Assembly (NCBI RefSeq): GCF_027942865.1
Contig: NC_134526.1
Location: 21,867,784 to 21,931,783, forward strand
From: Odontesthes bonariensis
Lineage: Eukaryota > Chordata > Actinopteri > Atheriniformes > Atherinopsidae
Reading direction: 5' to 3'
DNA length: 64,000 nucleotides
The notes under the pieces are model-generated. The model ran no database searches, was not told where the DNA came from, and saw only the letters and a list, made by a program, of their open reading frames with translations. Shown here piece after piece: positions 22,480-35,331 of the stretch; position 1 is the first letter of the stretch; each line of letters starts with the position of its first letter. The position numbers and the translations under genes are program-made.

Positions 22480-25400
22480 ACAGAAATCGTGTGTGGGGGT
22501 GGAGGGGAGATCTTGAGGAGTCTGTCTCCTGTCCTGGAATGCATGTTGCACTGCCCTGGGTTAACCTCCCTGTGTGAGTGTGTGCGTGCGTGGATGCCTG
22601 TGTAGATTGGGTGAGTAAGAGCTTTGTTGCTGAGTCTAGTCTTAATAAAGGGAGCTTTTGAAATGGTTTCCAAGACGACCAGTGCAGTTGCCCGGGACGA
22701 GAAGTGCTCGCAGCCTGGAGGATTTCAAAACTCTGCGGCTCAGCACATCAGACACCAGTTTGGTGTTAAAGACGCATCCGTGAAAATGTCTGAAAATGCT
22801 GCCTATAATTTTAAAGTATTTCCAATGCGCCATGATTTTTATCTGGATAATCCAGTTCTTGCTGAATCACACAGGAAACTAGCGACCGAGCTTCAGTATC
22901 GGCCATCCAGCAGTCAGAGGACACCTGCAGCAGAGCTTTGATCTGGGTGTTTTTCAGTGTAATCCAGCTGACAGCTCTCTCTGTCTGTCTGACATCCTGT
23001 TGTTCACACACATGTCATTATCCCACTGTTGTGCTCTAAATGATTGAATATATAGAATGCATTGCCCTTTAACTTGTTGTATTTATGTTTAAAAATCCTC
23101 TCGTTTTTTTTTTTTTTTTCAATAATCTAACCGGTTTTACTGTGGTCTGCACATTTTGCTAGGGATGCACTGATACCACTTTTTTTCAAAACGATACAAT
23201 ACCGATACTTGGATGTGAATACTTGCCGATACCGAGTACTGATGCCGATACTTCTACCACAAAACAAATGCAATGAATTGGAAGACGGGTTTCGGTCTCA
23301 TTAACCTAACCACGCTGTTCCTGATTAGCTCGACATCTCACCGAGCCGACAATCTAAAAATAATACAACAAAAATGACAAGCCACCCTCTGATCGCGGTA
23401 TTCATGCAATAAATTGGTATCGGTTCATGGTATCGGTTCACTTTAACGAGTATGAGTATATTACAGTAGTATCGGCCCGGTACCAGTATCGGTAGTGGTG
23501 CATCCCTACATATTGCTTATGTCAAAGTGTATTGAATTTGGAACTTGTAGAGCAATGTGTGCTTTCAAACAATGTGTCAAGCAGCAGATTAATGGTGATT
23601 GGAAAGAAATTAAAATCTTCTATCCAGTGTCTTAGTTTTTTCTCACATTAACCCAGGTTCATCTGTTTTAGCATAGTGTGAAGGACCGTAGAAGTGTTTA
23701 AACTCCTTATGAGGACCCATAGGCCTTCAACAGTTTTCAGCTTTTGATATGTAGCGAGTCAGATTAGCCTAAACCTAATGCAATACATGAGTATGGTGGT
23801 GTGTATTTAGTGCCATCTTGTGGCAAAGTTGCAGACTGAAACCAACTGAATATCCCTTGCCTCACTTTCCCCTTTCAGATCAGCTTTTCTAAATGTAAAT
23901 CGCTCATTTTAAAGTAGCATAAATGAAACTGTTCTTGTTTTGAGCTGATTCTTTAACAAACGCATAGTTCTTGGTATTTTATATATATCTTGTGTAAATG
24001 CTTTGCACAGTAACCTTAATGGCGCAGTTTAAATTGTTATTCTAAAATATGGTCCAACTGTTCAAAAATTGACTAAAGTTATTACCAGAAAGCAGATATT
24101 TAAAAAAAAAAAAAAACAGCCAGCTTATCGATGTCGGTCCCTCTAGGATTTGGCTGTGTGACATTTAACGCAAAGTCGACCGATTCCTCTGAAAGCCCAA
24201 CAGATTTGTCCAATCATCTCAACTTTGACCAGTTTACTATGTGGACATACTGAATGTGGTGCAGAGTTCACCCTCCCCTCACTCATGTTGCTCACTTTGT
24301 CATATAAAATTTTTCTTTATTAGCTTGTATCATTCTTTGGTTGTTTTAGTTTAATGTTTCTGTCACTCGACCTCCTCTCTATAACACACCCCTCATTGAT
24401 ATTCCTGAAGACTGGCAGGACCTTTAAACCCCTCATTTCCCTTAGACTCTCTTTCCTATTCTCATTCACCGCTCACGCTCATCGTTGCTGTATTTGGTCT
24501 GTGCTGGCCTCCTAACCCCCACACCCTCGTAGATGAATGGACACACGCACACGCACTTGGCAACTGGTTGGAAGGGTCTGTGTGTCGGGATAAAGGGGTT
24601 TGCGGTCTCACCGAGTTGGACCCAGTGGATGGGCTCATGAATGGAGGAGTTGAGGCATGAAAAAGTAAACATTTATCTGAACTGACAAATCAAAGTTGTC
24701 TTGAAGCAGGGTTGAAAGAATAGAGATAGGTGACCGAGTTATAGAGGGAGGAAGGGAAAAGAAAATGAGGACCGTAATGGGAGTTTTATCACGTTGGTTA
24801 ATTGGCGATTTTCCAAATAACGTGTTGGAATTCCAAACGTACAGACAATCAATCATGCCTGTGGCCGCTTCACTGCAAAGAAAATGCCTATAAAGGTAAA
24901 ATCTGTTGCATGTTGTCAAAGGCTTATTCAAACTAACAACTTTACAAATCAGTTGGACTGCAGTGAAGTGAAGCTATCATGCTCGCCTCGTCGGTCATTG
25001 AGCAGGCGAATCGTGCCATTTGCTCGGAGCTTTAGCTCTTTGTACCTGTGCATGAGGTGCGCAGTTCTCGCTGTAATCTTCCTCCGAAACAGGTGTCACT
25101 ACTGAGAAAATGTCAGGACACATCAGATAGATATCAACCATCAGTCGATGCGATCCCATCTGCCAGTGGGCCAGTTATATCAGTTGGTACCAATGTTAGG
25201 CTTATATTCCTGTGCGTGACAGGCAGTCGGAAATGACTCGGTGTTGCTCATTTTTCCCAGTCAGTGGTGTTACATTTACCAGAGTCATTGCGGTTGGGAG
25301 TGTTTTTTGATGAATCTCATTCTATTTATGTAGTGTTATGTGTTGTGTTCTTCCTCATTTTTGCCTGCGTTGGTGTTGCAGAGCAGAGTGTGGGTTGGAG

Positions 25401-25670
25401 GGAGGTGGAGAGGCTCTAAATCTGAGGGATAGGATGCAAATGAGGTGGGATTGTTTCTCTAGTGGGTGGGTGGAGTTGTTTGGCTTGTCTTGTTTGATTG
25501 CCTTTTTTTTTCCAAAGATCTGAAGAGTTTGTCACTGTGTTGTGTTTCGGGGCGGGGGGGGGGGGGACGACTGTGACCAAACCAGTTTAACTTTCTTGAT
25601 ATCTGGTTCTGATTCTTATTCAAAAGTGTATTTTTTTTTTTTATATATATATTTTTTTAAAAGATGTAGA

Positions 25671-25706
<36 letters not shown>

Positions 25707-28700
25707 CTAAACTGCATTTCTGTGTGGTCAACTTGTACGTTCACTCTAAGGTCCAGTGCCCGTTCTTCCTTCCTGTCCTGCCCAATCTTCTGTTGCATTT
25801 CTGCGTTTGTTTGAGGGTGTGTTGGCTGCGTGTCCGAATGGAGGACAATGCCTTCTGTTTGTCTGTATTCAGACCGTGAAATCGCTTTATCCTCGCTAAC
25901 GCTCTCTCTCTGCATCACCGGGCAATTGCACTTGTGAGTGTGTGCGTGTTTGTATGTGAGAGGAAGAGACGGTGATTCAGTGAATATGAGTTACTGTAGG
26001 CCCCCATTGTGTGCGTTTCAGGGTCCTCTTGTGAGCTGCGCTGCAATTCTTTCCACGTCACACACAGAACATGCAGATCAGCACTGTTAAATCTCCGAGC
26101 AGCCTGTTGAATAGCAGACTGGTTAAGTAAGCCATGCTGATTCCTTTTTTTTTTCCAGATCCCTTTATGTATCATCTTTAACAAGTTTTACACAACTTTA
26201 GAAAGTAATTTGGCTTTGCTGTCAATGCATTCTAAAGGCAGTATGTTCATCTGGTGAGAGTGACATGATTATACACTCATTATCATCCCTTAACTACTGA
26301 TGACCTGAAATACAAACCAATGAGGGGGAGGGAGGCTTAATTCATGATTAATTCATTAAATAAGTATTAGAGCAACATGGACCTAAATCTACAGCCGTCC
26401 CTTGTGAGGAGGTGATGACATCATCATCACTGGGAATCCCGCTACCAGCTGTTCTCTGACACGCCATGGCTACAGCAGAGTTTTTAGGTTTCTGTCAATG
26501 GCATTAAAAACTCTTTGACTTTACAATTGTTCTCCTCACCGTCGGATCTTTTTTATGTGGGGCTGTGTGGAATGACACGGCTTGAAATTGGAGAAGCTCT
26601 GGCCTGGTTAAAGTCAGAGGTCCAACAGGCCGGTTAAAAGTCAAGGCTCTGACACAGGCCTAAATAGTCATTAGTGGTCGTTTTCGCTCCGTGCGCCGAC
26701 AGCTTTTTTAGCCAGCCTAGATGTGTGGGGACTCTAGTGTGTGTGTGTGTGATGAATGAGCTGTGGCCATCATTACATAGCTGGGATATACACACAAACC
26801 ACAGCTGCCCGTCTGTTTTCAGTGCCTCTGATCTTCATTACACAGCTGTGATTTTCAGGTTTCTTGTGTTCACCTTTGAAGCAATGTTAATTCTTTTGTT
26901 CGCCAGTCTCTGTACTCACTCCCAGCTTTCTGATGTTTGCTGCAGAGTTGTCTCGCCATTCTGCAAGTTGCATTATTCTTGCAACGCAACCATTCGTTCT
27001 ACTCTTTGTTCAATAATGCCATCCTCAATAAAAATGAATATGCTTGCTTAGAGTGCAAAGCCAAGATCTATAGCTTCCTTCTGTTTCGTTTGCTAAAACA
27101 AAGCATTTAAATAATATTTCTCAAAATGTGGAAATATTCCTCTGAAGTTGTAGAAAGTTGCGACTCGATCGTAATTTGCTTAATTCAGTTCAAAGCTTTG
27201 TTTCCCCGCCTCTCATTGGGCCGGCGCTCCATGGCCCATAAACGAACGTTCCTCTCACACCTCAACTTCCAGCTGTGGCATGTGTTATTTGAGTGAATAA
27301 AACTTAGGGACAGGAAGTGACAACACTCAGGAATGCCAGTATAACACTCAGCTTGGCCTCCAGGGGATCAGCGCAGGGAGGGGGTGAATCAGGAGGGATT
27401 TAAATTGGGAGATGAAAGGAGAGGGTGGAACACCCCTCCACCTCCTCACAACCATGGAAGAGAGGAGTTGGAAAAGGTAGAGGGAGAAGAGGAGTTGGGC
27501 AAGGAGATGCTAGACCCTTGTGGGCCCCTCTTTTTCTCCGATTTGAGAGTTTAAAAAAAAAAATAGTGGAAAGTGAAGATGAGAACAGTGGGGGATGGTG
27601 ATTTTAGTAAATGTCTGTCATGTCTAAAAAATGTATGGTTAAGTGGATGAAAAATAGGAAAATGGATGTTAAAATGGCGATAACCATGGAAAGTATGGAC
27701 AAATACTTGAATAAAATGCAAAATATATCGTAACGGAAATGATGGATTGCTACAAAGCAGCTCAGTATATAGCACAAGCATGAGAACTCCCCAGGTGTCC
27801 TCTTTGTTTTTCTGCATTTTTAATCCTTATTCCTACAGGCTTATATAAGCAGTGTGTCAGTGCTTCTCACACACGCATGTATAAGTGTGTAGCTTTCCTG
27901 TGGATGTGTGTTAACTCAACACAAGTTAGCCCACTTTAGCAGAGTTGCGTACATGGCATCACAGTTGTTGAGAGTAGTCTTTATTTCAACTCTGCTTCAT
28001 TTACCGAGCTAACAAAGGGAACAGTGTGAGGACTGATGTTGATTACACACTTGCAACATGTACACTGTGGTAGTTCTGGGCAATCTGCGTCATCTGGTGC
28101 TGGTAATTGCTATGAGCTTTGTTATAGAGCTTTAATTTCTCTCTCTACTATTACATCTAAACAGTATGTGTCTTCTAGTTTACAGCTCAGATGTCTAACA
28201 CTCTGTCCACCCAGTTTCATTTTATTTAGTTTCTATTTAAAACAAAGAGTCTGCATGCCTGTGTCCTTTTGTGGTGTCTTGTTAATGTTTAATCATGCTG
28301 TTTACATAATCTGACGGCACTTTACAATCTGGGTTATACATTTTGGGCCTTTAAACTGTCCTGGGATATCAGACAACAGTGATATTCATTAAACTTGTAT
28401 GAGCCCACGAACGTCTGCACAAAAATGTTTGCACTTAGATTGGGACGTCTTAACCAAGCTGTAGTACAGTACTAGTGTACTAGTACATCATAGGACGTAT
28501 TGAGCGATTTAATTGCTTTGGAAATGAAGTCGGGAATATGGGGGGAAAAAATAGATGGGTTTCATCTTTAGACTTTTGTATACAAAATTGGTCATTTAAT
28601 TTACCACATCCACAACCGAAAACGGGGGAGCGCCGAGCCGAGATGGTGTCATTAAAAGGGTGTAAACTCTTAACAATCAGTCAACTCTATGCCATTTATT

Positions 28701-31500
28701 AGTTTCACCCAAGTCCAAGACAGTCTCTTGGAGTAATGTGTACCAATTTTTTTTATTTATTCATTTTATATATATATATGTTTTTTTTGTTTGTTTTTTT
28801 AGGTGTTATGCTATACGTGTAAAGTTAGAGCATTTACACTTAAGTACTTAGGTGTTACTGCTGAATCTATATTATGATAATAGGTTACAAAATAGACGTT
28901 AGGGCTGAACGATATGGACAACATTTCATGTCTCAATATTCATGCCAGATATCTTGATATCTATACGATATGACTATGGGTTCAGTAAGAAAACTAAGCA
29001 TTTTTCTGAAAAATAAAAAACATAATACAAAAGAAGGACGTCTGCAGACATCGGATCTTGAGTTTGCTGTTATAAAATGGACCGTTAAACTGATGTAAGG
29101 TTCAGTCGTCTGGCTCGACCACAGGTCCGTGGTTGTGGCAAAATGTTCAATTTCACGGAGCTCGGATTCAACATTCATTTTACATTCGTTATAGATTTTT
29201 GGAATGGCCACTTGATTAAAATATATTCGGGATGGTATCTTGTAACGTTTGTCCAGCATCCGAACCATTTTCTGAAAGCCCTCTTTAGTGAACGTGTACA
29301 CGGGCACCATGTCTTTTGCAATGTGGTATGTTATAGCATCTGTAATGTCTTTGTGCCTGGTGGACGTCGACTCATATGGCGTAACGCTACTGAACGCATC
29401 AGTAATCAAACTTTGCTTGGGCTTCACTTTGGAAGACTGAGAAGTCTCGGCCGTTTCTCTCATTGCAATACACTCTTCATGCAGCGGTGGTGTTGTTTCA
29501 GGTGGTGGAACATGTTTGTTGTGCTGCCTTACCTCGTCGCATTTTTTTGCCAAGCACGACCTGCACAACCCCTCGCTCTGGTTCACATCCTCTTTTCTGA
29601 ATCCAAAATACCTCCAAATAATGGAGAATTGCTTATTTTTTGACTAAATCCGTCGAATGCGCAGATTCTGCACCGGCCTTATCTGCCGCACTCATGCTTC
29701 TCTTTTTAATTTCCCCGCTGTGAATGTAGTGTGTGTGTTATGTTATGTTTGCAACTGCCTGAGCTGATATCGTTGAATTTGCGATATTAATATCTTGAAT
29801 GTTCATATCTAGATATTGATACGATAACGATATATCGTTCAGCCCTAATAGACCAATGAGTGAGGTGGATGTAACCATTACAACAAATAGGTATTGTTTT
29901 ACTAAATGTCATGTGTTATCTGCTAGCTTTGTTTGCTTTGTATATCCATAATGTTGGGACCTGCATAAAATGACCTCTGCTGTTTGACACAGCTAAGTCC
30001 AACCCTAATCACCTTGCAGGGTGGGGGGACGTCAAAGTTGTTTCGCAGCTGATACGGCTCTTAGTTGGCAAGTAATGAAGGCAAAACAATGGGCTATGTG
30101 TGTTGCAGCAAGCCAACATCGCAAATAATTCCACTCTTACCATGACTCAGCTGATCCTGTGACACTGGCTTTATGTGTACGCACACGCTGATGCAGGGCT
30201 GAGACACCTCTGACTGACATGTTTGAATTATCAAAGAGGAACAGCGGCGTCTGTTTTACAGCAGCCGATATGGGACATTTGTGATTTAGTCAAACTATCG
30301 GTGGTCTTAATTAGAATTCTGGTTGCGTTAAAAAGTTACTTCATGGACCAACTTTTGTGATGGATTTTGAACTTCATCCTAAAGTAGCTCATGAAGTGCA
30401 TTATTGTTGGTGAATATATTAGTGTTCCTTACTGAAAAAAAGGCTATTTTAATCCCCCAAATGCGTCTCTTTCGTACCTAAAATCGACTTCAGTTTGAGA
30501 ATTCTTTTAAAACTCTGAAAAAGTCACGTGTTTGAGTTGTGGATTTCCTTGACCGGATCCTTCCAGCTACGGGGCCCCTGGTGTGGAGTTCACGGGACTA
30601 CACAAAGACACCACTGCTGTCACACAGATCCACTTCCTGCCCGGTCAGGTGAGGCCATTTTTCTCTTGAATGTAAAAACGACAGCACCTGCTGCAGCTTA
30701 AGTGGAAAACTGGATCCTGACAGTTGTAAAAAAATGTGGGACCTGTGGTGTCTGTTTTGCTCTCAGGGTCGTCTTCTGTCACTGCTGGATGACAACACGA
30801 TTCATCTGTGGGAACTGGTAGCTGGGCCTCCAAGAGAGGTGGGAGGGGCTAAGAAAGAGGGTGTGGTCTCTCTCCAAGAAGTGGACCAATACAGTCTTCC
30901 AGGAAGACCTGGCATCGAGAGCTGCAGGTATCCGAGATGATTGAACCAGTGTTATTGTTTGGAAAATTAAAAACTTTTAACTCTCTAACTCTCTTTGATT
31001 TCAATCGGAAGGCCTAATTCGCTGAAGGAAATTAAATCTCACACTTGCGCCATCATCGCTTTTTTTTGTCTTTTATATTTTTCCTCACAGTGCCACCCAT
31101 GTGACTGTCCTCCTCTTGCTAAAGTCATGTGACCTGCTATGTTTGGGAACAGAAGGAGGAGGCGTGTACTTCCTGGAATTGCCCCGCCTTTTGCTGAAGG
31201 AGAACCAGACGCTGCTCCAGGATCAGGTGACGCAGAGGTGAGGCGGTCACATGAATGACTTCACACGAAATATGGATCAGTCAATAAATATAACATTTAA
31301 AAAGATCCCATTTAAATCTTGCATCATATTCTTTCTATGGCAGCATTTCAAATTCTGATGAATCACTGTTTATCTTATTTAGTTTGTATCAGTTTTAAAC
31401 TCTTTGGCTGAGTTCTCTTCTCCATCCTCCTTTACAATATCCCTTCTGTTAAACTCTCGACACTCAAGTTTCCTCCTGTCTGGTCCTGCTGAGCAGGTCT

Positions 31501-31535
<35 letters not shown>

Positions 31536-32162
31536 CTGCAGAGACGAGTATCCTTGTTGACTCTCGCAGCAGCAGGCGGGTCAGGTTCTGGGTCCATGAG
31601 CACAGTGAAATATCTTCTTGCTTTGTGAGAGCAAGACACATACTGGTATGAAAACAGAAAGATGAGATTCTCTGTGGTCACAGTGTGCTAAATAACGCAA
31701 GTTTTCTAGGTGTGAATAAGATGGCGGTGGTTCTGGTCCGATCGGTCAAATTGCAAATGAGATGGCGAAGATCCGGGTTTGTTGATCGTAGCTCAGTTTT
31801 GGTATTGACTTGATAGTTTTGTTGACAGTCTCCCTTTCTCCCTTTCTATATCCAACGTTGGATGATAGGAAACCAATCTGTGTGACAAATATACATGTTT
31901 TTATTCCTATCAGAATTGGTTTCTTTGTATGTGATGCTGTAGCTGTCCCTCATTAACCAGGCTTGTTTAGGAAAGTGGTTAGAGCCGAGGCTTAATGAAG
32001 GCCCTGATAAGGTGTGTGTGTGTGTATGTATGTGTGTGAAGGAGGGGAGGTTTTAGACAGTGACGCTTTGTGCCGGCTGCCAAAGCGCGGTGTTCCGGTC
32101 GGGGAAGTGTTTCAGCTGAATATCCAACGTGCACATGCAGAGGAACACATACACATGTTAAT

Positions 32163-32210
<48 letters not shown>

Positions 32211-35200
32211 ACGTACGCACACGCAAACAGGATCATCACTGGGACTCTAGCAGGATGCTGGATTCCCTAAAAATACTTGTGAACAAAGATGGAGACAATG
32301 GAATGCTTTGTTGGGAATGTTTCTGCCTCTTTGGTTCCGGAGAGGATCTTCCTTCGTGAACTCCACCGCAGCCAGACTGACGTTTTTGTGTGTGAGACAG
32401 AGGGATGTTTCTACTTCACCCACCAAAGAGTCCAGAAAATTTAGATGCTCTGTTTTCCTCCCCCCTCATTTGTCTCTGTTTCTATTCTCCCTCTGTGCTG
32501 TTTCTTCCCCTTTCTTCTTCTTCTATCTATCTCCTCTCTCTGTTTTCCCTGTCCTTGGCCGAGGGAATCCTCCGACATCTCGAGGGTGTGTCCTGCTCTA
32601 CATTCCTCTGCTGCCTCAGAGGAATGTCTAGCTCCCAAGCTCCAGCCTTAATGTTGACTTCACTGTTGTTGTTGGAAGAGCAGCCCGTGGTGTAGTTGTT
32701 GTTCGTACAGATGGTCCGTGCTCTGCGTTGATTATATTATACAAGTTTCAACACTTTTGGAGTTTCGCCTCGGGGTGCAGTTGATGCAAAAGAACACGAA
32801 GCTCTGCCGTTCAGTTCAATATTTCTGCACTTTACATCTACAGATATCTTTGACACCTCCCATAATGTTTCTGTGAAGCTGAATGTGCTCCTTATACTTA
32901 AATCCTTCAGGACTTTCTTCTAATCTAATGACCCTCTTCCCTCTAAAAATCACTCTTTCACTTAGTTTTCATCACCAGTTTACCAAGATGTGGCCCATAT
33001 ATGAAACTTCGGACACATTAAAATGCATAGTTGCTACTTTAAGTAAAGATCTGAACCTCTCTGTGCTCACAGATGTTTCTGATCTCTATGGTAACTACCA
33101 TTAGACTGTTATCACCTTGTACTGACCTGGAAGTAATTGTGATTGATAGCTTCCTGGATTACAGTCAAGCAGTTCCTTTATGAAAAGAGCTACAGATGTG
33201 AGATGTGTAGGATTGTTTTTATTTCCCAGCCTGCCAGATGACTACAGATGTGGGAAAGCATTAGGACCGGTGGAGTCTCTACAGGAACATCCTCAACAGC
33301 CTGGGAAGATTCTGATTGGCTACAGCCGAGGCCTGGTGGTCCTGTGGGATCTTAACACCCGCCATGCTGACCAGCTGTTTCTGGGCAAGCAGGTACTTGA
33401 TTTAGAGTGAAGTAAAAAAAGTTTAAAAAAAACTCCTCACTCCCCTGCCGTCTAGTCATCAGTTTGATATTGTGAAATAACTTATGACTCAACTACACGA
33501 CCTGGTCTGATGGTTGTGTGTGTGAACCTCTCTGCAGCAGCTGGAGAGTCTGGTGTGGGAGCGCTCCGGAAACTTATTCGTCAGTTCCCATAATGATGGC
33601 GGCTATTCTGTGTGGCCCGTTGCCAGCGGCAACACCTGCAATCACCAGCCCGTGTCCTCCACCATCCCATATGGTGAGAAATGCACACAGAGAGCACAGC
33701 TAGACACACTCCACACACACACCCGTGTCTCAGTTTGTGTTCGAGGCGGTAGTTGTGCAGGATGTCGGGTAGCTGGCGTCTGCTGGATAAGTCATGACTG
33801 TTGTGACGCGTCGTGTCTCAGTGGAGAGAATTAATGTTAATGTGCAAAGTTTCTTCTTGGATGTGGATGATTATTTGAATATCTGGGGAAGTTATACTTT
33901 TAAACTGTTAAACTTCAGTTTTTTTTCTTTCTCGTTCTTACACCCTCTTGGCCTAAAACAGGTTTAGTAAGACCATTCATCCAGTGTTTTTGTTTTTGTT
34001 GTTAGTCAGTATTACAGTTGGCGGTTATCTCTTGCAGGTCCTTTTCCTTGTAAAGCCGTCAACAAGATCCTGTGGAGGACAACACAGACAGGGTGAGTGT
34101 TTGATTCCTGCTGTCAGACTGTCCATTTTGCATCATTCTTCCAGATAATCTTCAAAGTAAATGTCGCCACGTCTTGAAGGTGTAATCTCCAGACCTGAGA
34201 ACACTTCTCATCGTGGTCGACAGTAAGCAGGACACGTCGCTAACAACAGAAAATGTTTTTTTTTTTTTTTTTTAAACCAACGATAGGTGATTTTGTATAA
34301 CCTAGGTTTGTCTTTAGATTTCAAATGGATCATAGAAACTCTAGTTCTGTGTTGTTGGTCACTGTCTCCCACTCACCAGGTCACCGGTGCTGCTGTACAG
34401 TGGGGGCATGCCCAGAGCCAGCTATGGGGACCGCCACTGTCTCACCATCCAGCAGGACAAGGAGCACGTCGCTCTGGACTTCACATCTCGAGTGATTGAC
34501 TTCTTTACTGTCCACAGCGTAGAGCAAGAGAAAGGTGAGGGTCTGATCCGCATTTGAAAAATTGGGTCCAATATCGGATTTTCTTCCTGTTTTCCATTGA
34601 AGGATTTCCTTTCCTCAGCCCTAAATCTGCTGTCCGCCCTCTCCTCCCTTAGAGTTTGATGACCCATCGGCTTTAGTTGTGTTACTAGAAGAGGAACTTG
34701 TTGTGATTGATCTCCAGACCCCAGGATGGCCCTCTCTGCCAACTCCCTACCTTGCTCCTCTTCACTCCTCAGCCATCACCTGCTCCTGCCACATGTCCAG
34801 CGTCCCTCCCAAACTGTGGGAGAGGCTGGTCAACGCTGGCAGAGCCCAACAGAGCCGGCAGCACACACACAGGGTGAGAACGATTTTTAAAAGTTGGACA
34901 AACCCTGTTGTCAGGGCGCTGTGAACAACAGGATTATTGGACAAGCTGGTTTAAATGTGCAGTTGGGCTGTTCAGTTACAGGAAATCCAACGTAAGCAGC
35001 TTATCCCAACACATTAAAGCACAATATGGCTGTTACACAGCAGTCTAAATTTGTAACGGGTGAAAGGAAATGGCAGATTTTAACACTATCTCATAGGACT
35101 GTTATATAAATAGACTCATTATTGTACCAGCTGATCGGAGCTCACAGGCTCCGAGCTTAACAATGAGGAGAGGAAACGAATATAATGTGAGCCGCTGGTA

Positions 35201-35288
35201 GTGTGTGAGCTTAAAGAGCAGGTGTAAGCAGTTAAAGGCTTTACAGAGTCTTTTAGCTTGGATCAGCTGTTTGATCAGTTGCAGATTA

Positions 35289-35331
<43 letters not shown>

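Larger units (their letters stand above)
19643..30566 (+). other. llgl1: llgl1 intron 2, 10.9 kb
   Basis: Largest intron in the window. Contents seen: a hAT MITE (23160-23508), a hAT copy with a BED transposase piece (28900-29847), a GT microsatellite (22446-22478), poly-A/AT runs near 25630-25704 and a G-run near 25549-25566. The remainder has no recognised exon or repeat. In-frame stops interrupt all but short or unfamiliar ORFs. Confidence 0.7.

Noticed and set aside
29143..29643. 166-codon + strand ORF
   Set aside because: Antisense shadow of the BED/hAT transposase frame.
32308..32695. Overlapping ORFs in the pyrimidine-rich part of llgl1 intron 5
   Set aside because: Low-complexity Ser/Leu/Pro translations from a CT-rich tract, no splice sites linking them to llgl1 in phase.
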